A stretch of DNA of 64,000 nt from Solirubrobacter taibaiensis (GTDB taxonomy: Bacteria; Actinomycetota; Thermoleophilia; Solirubrobacterales; Solirubrobacteraceae). A program made the position numbers and the translations under genes. Positions 33,045 to 40,891 of the stretch are shown one piece after another. The stretch covers positions 1 through 64,000 of the forward strand of contig JAPDDQ010000003.1 of NCBI GenBank assembly GCA_027587225.1, read 5' to 3'. A model generated the notes under the pieces. That model was not told the origin of the DNA. It ran no database searches and saw only the letters and a list, made by a program, of their open reading frames with translations. The stretch's first letter is position 1. Every line of letters begins with the position of its first letter.

Positions 33045-36000
33045 AGCCTTGGCGAGGGCCGCGGCGCGCGAGCGCGAGCGGCCGGCCAAGCCGCCGCCGG
33101 CCATCACGAGCGCGAGCGCGGCGACACCGCCGGCGATCTCCCACGGCAGCGGGGACGGCGGGTGCGCGTAGGCGACCGCCGCGCTGTCGGCCTCGTACGC
33201 GTACTCCTCGCGGCGCTGCTCGGCGTGCTGCATCGCCTGCATCGTCTGCACCTGCGGCGCCTCCACCGACTGGACCTGGAGGCCCTGCGGCGGCGTCGGT
33301 GGGGCGGGCGGTACCGGGGGCTTGGGTGCGGGAGCGACCGGTGGGCGTGCGGGATCGGCCGTCGTCGGCGTGACCGGCACTGATGACGCGGGTGGTATCG
33401 ACGGCCCGGCCACCCCGGGGATGGGCGTCGACGGCACCGGAGCGGGCGCCGGGGTCTCCGGTTGCGGCTTCGCCGGCTCGGGCTGCGGCTGGGGGTCGGC
33501 CGGTGCCGGAGCGGGGTCGGCCGCCGGCGGCGTCGTGGTGGCGGGCGGCTGGGGCGTGGCAGCGGGCTTCGGGTCGTCGCCGGTGAAGTCGAGGTTCGGG
33601 AACGCGCACGTTCCGGCCGGGATCGCGGTGGCCCGGAGGCCGTCGATCCTGGGGATCGGAATCACGCGGACCGGCGTCGTGACGCGCTGGCCCAGGGCGG
33701 TCAGGGTGACGTCGACGGTCCCGACCGCGAGCGGGCAGATGAAGCCGCGGGGATCGTCGATGACATGCCCGGAGGCGTCGAGGACGACCTGCGGGAGACC
33801 CTCGGTCTCGCGCCCTCCGGCGCGGACCGCGACGAAGCGGGCGATCCGTGGGTTCGCGGACGTGAACGCCATCGCGGACGGGACGACTGATGCGCACATG
33901 TCCAGGAAGAACCGGCACTGGTCGACCATCGGGCCGGAGACGGTCCTGGGGCTGGCCGGCCGGAGCGGCTGGTTCGGTCCCGGGGACATCAGGAAGCGCC
34001 GTGGGCTGATGGCGTCGGCGGAGACGAACAGCGGAATCGCCCAGCCGAGGGGGATCGCTCGCGAGCCCTCATCGATCGCCAGACCCTGCAGGAGCGGCTC
34101 GGACACGACGTCGACGGGCGCGACGCCGGAGGTCGGGTCGAAGCCGCCGACGGCGACGTCGATCATCAGCAGCGCGGCGTCCGTCTGGCGGGTGGTCTCC
34201 TCGTCTTCAGGACCGTTGGAGAACCGCTGGGAAGGGGCGTAGCCGAGCGTCGCGGACTGCAGCAGCGGGAGCGGCGCGGCGGCGCCGGGCGCCTGGACGA
34301 CGCTGCGCGCCAGCACGCCACCGAAGAAGCGGTCGGCGGGGTCGTCCACGCCGGCGGTGGCCACGTACGCCGACGCGCGGCCCGCGAGCAGCGTGATCTC
34401 CTCCTCGGCATCCTCCGCGGGCTTCGCGTCCTGACTGTCGTCCAGGGGTGCGCTGCCGACCACGACCGAGGGGAAGCCGGCCAGACGGGCTTGCTCCATC
34501 GCCGCGCGGATCCACTGGGCCTGCGCGCCGTCCGGCCCGCCGGCGAGGCGGCCCGCGGCGTTGTCGATCGTGATGACCCGGACGGTGCCCGCGGAGGCCT
34601 TGACGTCGAACGCGAAGGTAGTCCGCGCCTGGCCGGGAACTGCTGCCTCGGGCTGGGTGACGGTGAGGAGGTCGACGCCGGCCGGCGTCTCACCCGTGCC
34701 CTGCGGGGCGGGCGCGGTGGCGAAGGCCGACGCGAACGCCTCCGCGCCGCCGTTCGGGACGTCGCCTGGACCGGGCAACACGTACGTCGGCACGCCGGCG
34801 CCCTCGGTGAGCTCGCGGTAGCGGCGTGCTCCGCCGGGGTCGAGCGGTTCGCCGCCGAGCGAGGCGCGGCCGCCACCGATCAGCAACGCCGCGGGGCCGG
34901 CGCCGCCGGCCGACATCGCCCGTACGCGGGTGATCGCGGCCTGCAGGTGCGTGTCGGGTGCGTAGCCCTGTCCGCCCGCGCCGCCGCAGCGGTCCAGACA
35001 CGCCGGGTGACCACCGACGGCGAGGCGGACCGAGCCGGGGGGCGCGGGCGTCTCGCCCGCGTCGGACGTCGCGCCGGGCGAAGGCGAAGGCGCCGGCGCG
35101 CCGCGCTCGAGCCGTCGCACCGACGCCACACCGGCGAGGGTCGCCACGTCCGGCCCGTCGGTATAGGAGGGCCGGGTCGATGCGTCGGACACGCCGCCCA
35201 GCAGCAGCCCGCTGCCGTCTCCGTCGACGAGGATCGCGCGCGTGTTCGGCGTCATGTCCGGCAGGTCACGGCCACCCGACCACTGGAAGCGCGAGCGGTC
35301 CAAGTCGATCCACCCGTCCGCGCTCTCTCGCAGCACCACCGCGTCGGTCGGGGACGGCGCGTACAAGGGCGGTCCCTGCTGCGGCTCGGTCTCCTCGTCC
35401 GGCGGACCATCGTCGTCGTCTTCGGGGTCGAACGGTTCGGGCAACGGGGTCGGCTCGGACGTCGCGGACACGATCGAGCGGACGGTTCCGTCCGCGGCGC
35501 GATAGGCGGCGAGGGCGTAGGGGTGCAGGTCCAGGGGCGTGGCGGTCGGACGCCACGGAGTCGTGGCGCTGTCACGCGCGAAGCGGGCGTCCACGACGAT
35601 GCCGCCGTCGGCGACGGTCGCGACCTTGCGCACCGCGGCGGGCAGCCCCGCCGCGGTCATCCGGGCGCGGAGATCGTCGTCGCGCGCGTAGGCGCCGCCG
35701 GACGCTTCGCCCACGTAGAGCCCGTCGGTCGTGGCCAGCAGCGGCGTGCGGCCGTCGAACGCGACGCCGGTGATGTGCGTAGGCGTGGGCGCCGTCGCGG
35801 GGAGGGCCTGGATGCGCCAGTTCGTGCCGTCTCCGCGCACGATCAGGCCGTCGAGCCCGGCGGCGACGCAGTCCAGTGGATCAGATGGCGTGCACGCGAC
35901 CGCGATGACGGTGTTCTGGACCTTCAGCTCGCGGAAGTTGGTGACCCGCATCTGGGGCAATTCCCGATCGTCGAAGCCGAACGTGAGGCTGAACGGGTCG

Positions 36001-37628
36001 GCGTTCGCCGTCGCCAGCAGGCCGGCGCCCCCGCCGGCGATCAGCACGTTCGGGCGCGGCCAGGCGAGGGCGAGCGGCGGCAACCCGATCTCCAGCAGCG
36101 GGGAGATCGCCCGTGACCAGCCGCTGCCCGGCGCGTAGAGCATCGCGCCCGACGAGCGACCCACGGCGAAGACGCGGCCGTCACCGGTCGGCGAAGTCGC
36201 CCCGGCGACGAGTGCATCGCTGAGCGGCAGCGGTGGTTCGGCCGGCGCCGGGGCGGGGGCCGCGCGGCTCACGGCGCCGAACGCGACCGTCCCGCCGGTG
36301 AAGCCCGTGCCGTCCGCCGCGAACGCGATCGCCTGCGTGGTCGAGCTGCCGTCCTCGCCGATGCCGTTGCGCAGCGCGAACGCTTCACCGTCCAGGGCGG
36401 CGTAGCCGCCTTGGCGCTGGGCGTCGTGCGCGCGGGCGGCCACCGCGAGTCCGCGATCGACGGGCGCGCTGATCTGGCGGGTGCCGAACTTCGCCTCCGC
36501 CGTCGCGGCCGTGGCTACGGAGCGGTACCCGCGGCTGCCACGGGCGAACTCGAACCCCAGCGCGTGATCGCACAGCGGCTGCACGTCGCACCAGCGGCCG
36601 GCGACGACCAATTCTGGCGTCGCTGGTGTCGCAGTGGCGGTCGGGGTGGCCGTGGCGGTCGGGGTCGGGGTCGCGGTCGCGGTTGCGGTTGCGGTCGTGG
36701 TGGCCGTGACCGTCGGCGTGGCGGTCGGCTCGGGGTCGGAGGCCTCGCTGACCTTCAGGCGCTCCGTGAGGTCGATGGGCGCCGTCGCCCCGGACGGCGT
36801 CACGCGCAGATCGATCCAGACTCCGTCGGAGGTGGCCGTGAGCGGGTCGGCCGGGGGTGGCGCGACCTCGATCTTCGCGACCCCGGTCTGGAGCTCGTCG
36901 TCGAAGCTCGCGGGGACCCAGCGCGGCGTGGCCGGGTCGCGGCGCAGCAGGACCACGCGGTCACCGGCCGTCGCGAGCATCCACGCCCGTGTGGGCCCGG
37001 CAGCGGCCAGCGCGACGGGTCGAACGGGCTCCGGCGCGTCGACCGGCTCGCGATGCCAGCCGTCAGCGTCCAAGCGCAGGACCGCGCGGCCGGTGCCGTC
37101 CGCGGTCGTCGGCGCGACGAACGTGGCCGGGCGGTCGCCGCCGATGACCGCCAGCAGCGTGCGGGCGGTCGCCGTGGCCGCGTCGCCACCCACGAGCTGC
37201 TCGTCTGCCGCCAGCGCGGCGCCCGGGTCGGGCGCGGCGGTGAACGGGGCGCCCGGCGCGCGGGTGAACAGTTGTGTCGGCTGCGCCAGCACGACCGCGC
37301 CATGGCCGTCGGCGGTCATCTCGCCGGCGTGCTGCGGCGCCTCGCCTCCGGCGGGCCGGCCGGTCGCCACGCGGGTCGCGGACCAGCCGCCATCCGGCGA
37401 GCGCTGCAGGACGAGCGTCGCGTCACCGGCCCGGCCGAGCGCCCACGCGCGCGGACCGGCGGACGTCGTCTCGACCCCGAACGGGACGAGCGTGCGCGCC
37501 GCGCCGGGCACCTCCGGACGGGTGGACCACGACGCGGGCGGGGCGGGAGCGGCGGGGTCCTGTGCGAACGCGAGGGCCGCACCGGCGGTCGCGACCGCGG
37601 CCGCGCAGACTGCGAGCCGGCGTCTCAC
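33030..37628 (-). CDS. Very large exported, C-terminally anchored protein with degenerate metallophosphoesterase domain
   Basis: 1532 residues. Signal peptide about 1-22 (AVATAGAALAFA). Residues about 23-290 and 345-870 look like propeller/repeat segments. Between them is a Thr-Ala-Pro linker (about 298-338). Residues about 900-1150 follow a calcineurin-like phosphoesterase layout, but the metal motifs are altered: VGGHPACLD, LLIGGGRAS, VLPGPGDV and VVGSAPLDD stand where DxH, GDxxD, GNHD/E and GHxP are expected. ITIDNAAGRL ... QAQWIRAAM matches the family. A Pro-rich stalk (about 1370-1450) and a C-terminal helix (about 1497-1515) followed by RSRSR suggest surface anchoring. GTG start overlaps the FtsH stop. 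Confidence 0.75.
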   Translation of the reverse strand: MRRRLAVCAAAVATAGAALAFAQDPAAPAPPASWSTRPEVPGAARTLVPFGVETTSAGPRAWALGRAGDATLVLQRSPDGGWSATRVATGRPAGGEAPQHAGEMTADGHGAVVLAQPTQLFTRAPGAPFTAAPDPGAALAADEQLVGGDAATATARTLLAVIGGDRPATFVAPTTADGTGRAVLRLDADGWHREPVDAPEPVRPVALAAAGPTRAWMLATAGDRVVLLRRDPATPRWVPASFDDELQTGVAKIEVAPPPADPLTATSDGVWIDLRVTPSGATAPIDLTERLKVSEASDPEPTATPTVTATTTATATATATPTPTATATPTATATPATPELVVAGRWCDVQPLCDHALGFEFARGSRGYRSVATAATAEAKFGTRQISAPVDRGLAVAARAHDAQRQGGYAALDGEAFALRNGIGEDGSSTTQAIAFAADGTGFTGGTVAFGAVSRAAPAPAPAEPPLPLSDALVAGATSPTGDGRVFAVGRSSGAMLYAPGSGWSRAISPLLEIGLPPLALAWPRPNVLIAGGGAGLLATANADPFSLTFGFDDRELPQMRVTNFRELKVQNTVIAVACTPSDPLDCVAAGLDGLIVRGDGTNWRIQALPATAPTPTHITGVAFDGRTPLLATTDGLYVGEASGGAYARDDDLRARMTAAGLPAAVRKVATVADGGIVVDARFARDSATTPWRPTATPLDLHPYALAAYRAADGTVRSIVSATSEPTPLPEPFDPEDDDDGPPDEETEPQQGPPLYAPSPTDAVVLRESADGWIDLDRSRFQWSGGRDLPDMTPNTRAILVDGDGSGLLLGGVSDASTRPSYTDGPDVATLAGVASVRRLERGAPAPSPSPGATSDAGETPAPPGSVRLAVGGHPACLDRCGGAGGQGYAPDTHLQAAITRVRAMSAGGAGPAALLIGGGRASLGGEPLDPGGARRYRELTEGAGVPTYVLPGPGDVPNGGAEAFASAFATAPAPQGTGETPAGVDLLTVTQPEAAVPGQARTTFAFDVKASAGTVRVITIDNAAGRLAGGPDGAQAQWIRAAMEQARLAGFPSVVVGSAPLDDSQDAKPAEDAEEEITLLAGRASAYVATAGVDDPADRFFGGVLARSVVQAPGAAAPLPLLQSATLGYAPSQRFSNGPEDEETTRQTDAALLMIDVAVGGFDPTSGVAPVDVVSEPLLQGLAIDEGSRAIPLGWAIPLFVSADAISPRRFLMSPGPNQPLRPASPRTVSGPMVDQCRFFLDMCASVVPSAMAFTSANPRIARFVAVRAGGRETEGLPQVVLDASGHVIDDPRGFICPLAVGTVDVTLTALGQRVTTPVRVIPIPRIDGLRATAIPAGTCAFPNLDFTGDDPKPAATPQPPATTTPPAADPAPAPADPQPQPEPAKPQPETPAPAPVPSTPIPGVAGPSIPPASSVPVTPTTADPARPPVAPAPKPPVPPAPPTPPQGLQVQSVEAPQVQTMQAMQHAEQRREEYAYEADSAAVAYAHPPSPLPWEIAGGVAALALVMAGGGLAGRSRSRAAALAKASAGR
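36615..36735. repeat. Low-complexity Thr-Ala-Pro coding repeat
   Basis: Tandem GGTCGC/GGTTGC-type hexamers on the plus strand (reading Thr-Ala or Thr-Pro dipeptides on the coding strand) form a linker of about 40 residues inside the 1532-residue exported protein. Such repeats expand and contract easily and probably act as a flexible, possibly glycosylated spacer. Confidence 0.7.
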
Positions 37629-39562
37629 CGCGCCGGGCGAACGGCGGCGAGATGCTGCGCGAGCTGTGAGTCGTCCAGCGTCTCGTATTCGACGAGATCG
37701 CGTGCGATCCCCTGCACGGTGGCCCAGTTGGCGTTGAGCGTGCGCGCGGCCCGCTCCTCGGCGGCCTCGACGATCTCGCGCGTCTCCGCGTCGATGCGCT
37801 CCAGCGTCCCCGGTCCGACGCTGCCCAGCTCCTGCAGCGACGCCCCGAGGAAGACCTCGACGTTCTGCTCGCCGATCGTGACCGGGCCGAGCGAGGACAT
37901 GCCGAACGACGTGACCATCGAGCGGGCCAGCTGCGTGGCGGTGTGCAGATCGTCGTTGACGGCCGTGGAGACCTCGCCGAACGCGATCCGCTCGGCGGCG
38001 GCGCCGGCCATCGCGATCTCCAGCTGACGCTCGAGGTCGCTGCGGCGCAGCACCGTGCGGTCGCGGTCGAGCAGCAAGGCGGTGGAGCGGCCGAGCCGGC
38101 GCCCGCGGGAGACGATCGAGACCTGGTGCACCTGCGAGTCACCTTGTGCCGCGGCGACGACCGTGTGCGCGGCCTCGTGCACGGCGATCGTCTCCAGCTC
38201 GTCCGGCCCGAGCACGTGCGTGTCGTTGCGCGGACCCCCGACGGTGCGCTGAATGGCCTCGTCGAGGTCGTGCATGCCGATCGCGGTGTGGCCCTGACGC
38301 GCGGTGAGCAGCGCGGCCTCGTTCACGACGTTCTCGAGCTCGGCGCCCGTGAAGCCGGGGCAGCGGCGCGCGATCTCGGCCGGGTCCACGTCCGCCGCGC
38401 ACGGCCGGTCGCCGAGGTACAGCGACAGGATCTGCTCGCGGCCCTCGGTGTCGGGCGCGTCGACGGTGACCTGGCGGTCGAAGCGGCCCGGGCGCAGCAG
38501 CGCGGGGTCGAGGATGTCGGGGCGGTTGGTCGCGGCGAGGACGATCAGGCCACCGCCGGCGTCGAAGCCGTCCATCTCCACCAGCAGCTGGTTGAGCGTC
38601 TGCTCGCGCTCGTCGTTGCCCTGCCCGACACCCGCCCCGCGCTTACGGCCGACGGCGTCGAGCTCGTCGATGAAGACGATCGCGGGCGCCGCGGCGCGCG
38701 CCTTGGCGAACAGGTCGCGGATGCGGGCCGCGCCGACGCCGACCAGCGACTCGACGAACTCCGCTCCGGAGACCGAGAAGAACGCGGCGTGGGCCTCGCC
38801 GGCGGTCGCGCGCGCCAGCAACGTCTTGCCGGTGCCGGGCGGCCCGACGAGCAGCGCGCCCTTCGGCGGGCGGGCGCCGAGCGCGCGGTAGCGGTCGGGG
38901 GCGCGGAGCAGGTCACAGAGCTCCTCGAGCTCGGCGACGGCGGCGGGCGCACCCGCGACGTCGGCGAACGACGGCCCTCCCGACTGGCCGGGGCCCAGCT
39001 TGGACCGCTTGCCCGCCCAGCGGCTGAACCCGCCCATCCCGCTCGCGTCGGCCTGCTGACTGATGCGCATGAACAGGGCGAAGAGCGAGGCGAGGATCAG
39101 GATCGGCAGCAGCACCTGCACGATCAGGCGCTTGGCCTGCTTGCCGCTCTGCGCGTCGACAGTGACATTCCCGCGCTTGTCACGGACGGTCCCGACCAGC
39201 TGGTCCTGAAGCGCCCCGGTGGACGGGTAACTCGCCCAGACGTCCTCGCCGGTGCGAGTGGAGATCAGGATGCGGTTGTCGTAGTCCAGCTGGCGCGCGT
39301 TGCGGATGGTGCCCGCGGTGGCCATCCGCTGGACCGTCGTGTACGGGACCTCGGTCCCGCGGCTGTGCGGCTGCGTGGAGCCGAGCAACACGAGGAAGAC
39401 GACGAGCAGAACCGCCGCCAGGCCGGCAAAGAACACGGCCAGGGGGTCGAGTGAGATTCGGGGCAAGCGCAAGGGTAAGTCCAGTCGCACGTCAGGCGGA
39501 GCGACCGTTAAGTAGCGCAGCGTTCTCGTTTTGTGACGGTCTCGGACGAATGGTTGAGCCAT
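37625..39562 (-). CDS. ftsH: FtsH-type AAA+ zinc metalloprotease
   Basis: 645 residues. Two membrane helices (about 42-60 and 147-165) flank a periplasmic-side domain. The AAA+ module has Walker A GPPGTGKT (239-246), Walker [13 protein letters not shown] (about 294-305) and the arginine-finger segment [11 protein letters not shown]. The protease has the zinc motif HEAAH (462-466) and the third ligand Asp in VNDDLHTAT (about 538). It degrades unfolded membrane proteins and selected regulators. The TGA overlaps the GTG of the next, 1532-codon gene, so the two are translationally coupled. Its Pro-rich membrane-protein neighbour is 27 bases upstream. It may be one of several FtsH paralogues. Confidence 0.95.
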   Translation of the reverse strand: MAQPFVRDRHKTRTLRYLTVAPPDVRLDLPLRLPRISLDPLAVFFAGLAAVLLVVFLVLLGSTQPHSRGTEVPYTTVQRMATAGTIRNARQLDYDNRILISTRTGEDVWASYPSTGALQDQLVGTVRDKRGNVTVDAQSGKQAKRLIVQVLLPILILASLFALFMRISQQADASGMGGFSRWAGKRSKLGPGQSGGPSFADVAGAPAAVAELEELCDLLRAPDRYRALGARPPKGALLVGPPGTGKTLLARATAGEAHAAFFSVSGAEFVESLVGVGAARIRDLFAKARAAAPAIVFIDELDAVGRKRGAGVGQGNDEREQTLNQLLVEMDGFDAGGGLIVLAATNRPDILDPALLRPGRFDRQVTVDAPDTEGREQILSLYLGDRPCAADVDPAEIARRCPGFTGAELENVVNEAALLTARQGHTAIGMHDLDEAIQRTVGGPRNDTHVLGPDELETIAVHEAAHTVVAAAQGDSQVHQVSIVSRGRRLGRSTALLLDRDRTVLRRSDLERQLEIAMAGAAAERIAFGEVSTAVNDDLHTATQLARSMVTSFGMSSLGPVTIGEQNVEVFLGASLQELGSVGPGTLERIDAETREIVEAAEERAARTLNANWATVQGIARDLVEYETLDDSQLAQHLAAVRPAR

Positions 39563-39589
39563 CCATTCCGGTGGCCCGCGAGGCGCAGC

Positions 39590-39961
39590 CTAGCGACGGG
39601 CCCAACCGGACCAGAGCCCGGGCGGACGATCGTCGTCGTCCTCGTCCCGGTAGCGGTCGTCGTCGTCCCAGTGGCCCGTGCGGCTCGGCGGCGGCGTCCA
39701 CAGCGGGGGAGCCTCCCGCCGCGGCTCGGGCTTCGGCTCCCAGACCGGCTCGGGCGGCAGCGGGCGAGTCTCGGCCTCGTGGGAGGGCGGCGACCAGGAC
39801 GAGTACGTCTGCGGTTGCGGGGTCCAGATCGGCGCGGTCGTCTCGACCGGGTGATCGGCGAGCGCCGGTTGAGCGGGCGAGCGCTGCCAGCGCTCCAGGA
39901 GCATGAACACGACGCCGCCCACGAGAGCGGCGATCAGGATTGCGAGCCAGACCTCCATCAC
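39590..39961 (-). CDS. Small membrane protein with Pro-rich acidic cytoplasmic tail
   Basis: 123 residues. A single N-terminal transmembrane helix (about 4-22: VWLAILIAALVGGVVFMLL) is followed by a Pro/Trp-rich region (WTPQPQTYSSWSPPSHE, PLPPEPVWEPKPEP) and an Asp-rich tail (GHWDDDDRYRDEDDDDRPP). Not recognised; the composition suits a scaffold or FtsH-associated adaptor. First gene of an apparent operon with ftsH (27-base gap), and divergent from the ECF sigma gene by only 25 bases. Confidence 0.7.
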   Translation of the reverse strand: MMEVWLAILIAALVGGVVFMLLERWQRSPAQPALADHPVETTAPIWTPQPQTYSSWSPPSHEAETRPLPPEPVWEPKPEPRREAPPLWTPPPSRTGHWDDDDRYRDEDDDDRPPGLWSGWARR

Positions 39962-39986
39962 CCCTAAGCCTAGTTACCCTCCGCGG

Positions 39987-40591
39987 ATGGACGACGCCGA
40001 CTTGCTCGCCCGCCTGCGCGACGGCGACGAGGACGCGTTCATGACGCTCGTGGACCGCTACGGCCCGCTGATGCTGCGGATCGCGCTCAGCCACGTGCCG
40101 AGCCGGGCGGTCGCGGAGGAGGTCGTGCAGGAGGCGTGGCTCGGCGTTCTCACCGGCTTGGACCGCTTCGAGGGCCGCTCATCCCTGAAGACCTGGATCC
40201 TGCGCATCGTCGCCAATCGCGCGCGTACACGCGGGGAACGAGAGCGGCGCAGCATTCCGCTGTCCGCGTTCGAGTCCGAAGACGAGCCGTCGGTGGATCC
40301 GTCCCGCTTCCGCCCGGAGACCGACCGCTACCCCGGCGGCTGGTGGACCCCGCCCGACACTGGCCGGAAGAACGCCTGCTGGCCGGCGAGACCGTCCAGA
40401 TGATCCAGGACGCGATCTCCAGGCTGCCGCCGCGCCAACAGGAGGTCATTCTCCTGCGCGACGTCGCGGGCTGGGACCCGGAGGACGTCAGCACCGCGCT
40501 CGAGCTCACCGAGGGCAACCAGCGCGTGCTGCTGCACCGCGCACGCTCGAAGGTCCGCAACGAGGTCGAGCAATACTTGAGGGCCGCATGA
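39987..40591 (+). pseudogene. ECF sigma factor gene split by a -1 frameshift
   Basis: The first part (ATG 39987, frame 0) encodes a clear ECF region 2: LLARLRDGDEDAFMTLVDRYG ... EEVVQEAWLGVLTGLDRFEG. After ETDRYPGGWWTPP the frame derails. The frame one base back continues with RHWPEERLLAGETVQMIQDAI and a complete region 4 (LPPRQQEVILLRDVAGWDPEDVS ... NQRVLLHRARSK), ending at TGA 40589-40591. The break maps to the GC run around 40348-40356 and is repaired by one extra base. The stop overlaps the anti-sigma ATG (ATGA). Either a true recent mutation or a sequencing error; the intact flanking sequence favours the latter. Confidence 0.8.
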
Positions 40592-40842
40592 AGCCCGGAG
40601 GCATCAGCTGCAAGGAAGTGGTCGAGCTCGTCACGGCCTATCTCGACGGTGCGCTCTCGCCCGAGCTGGCCGAGCGCGTCCGGGTCCACCTGGAGCTGTG
40701 CGACCCGTGCATCCGGTACGTCGAGCAGATCCGCGTGACCGGACAGCTCGCGGCCACGGCCACACGCGACCTCGAGCTGCATCCGGACCGCGACGCGCTG
40801 CTCGCGACGTTCCGGAACTTCACGCGCACGACGGATTCCTGA
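40588..40842 (+). CDS. Zinc-finger anti-sigma factor (zf-HC2 type)
   Basis: 84 residues. The ZAS/zf-HC2 zinc site is visible: CKEVVELVTAYLDGALSPEL with the first Cys, then VRVHLELCDPCIRYVEQ giving the H-x3-C-x2-C pattern. It is soluble and lacks a membrane helix, so it probably holds the sigma factor of the preceding gene in a redox- or zinc-sensitive complex. The start codon overlaps the sigma stop, ensuring co-translation. Confidence 0.9.
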   Translation: MKPGGISCKEVVELVTAYLDGALSPELAERVRVHLELCDPCIRYVEQIRVTGQLAATATRDLELHPDRDALLATFRNFTRTTDS

Positions 40843-40891
40843 CACAAGTCGCGCTCAAGTCGACGGACGGACGTCCGATGAACGGGTCAAG

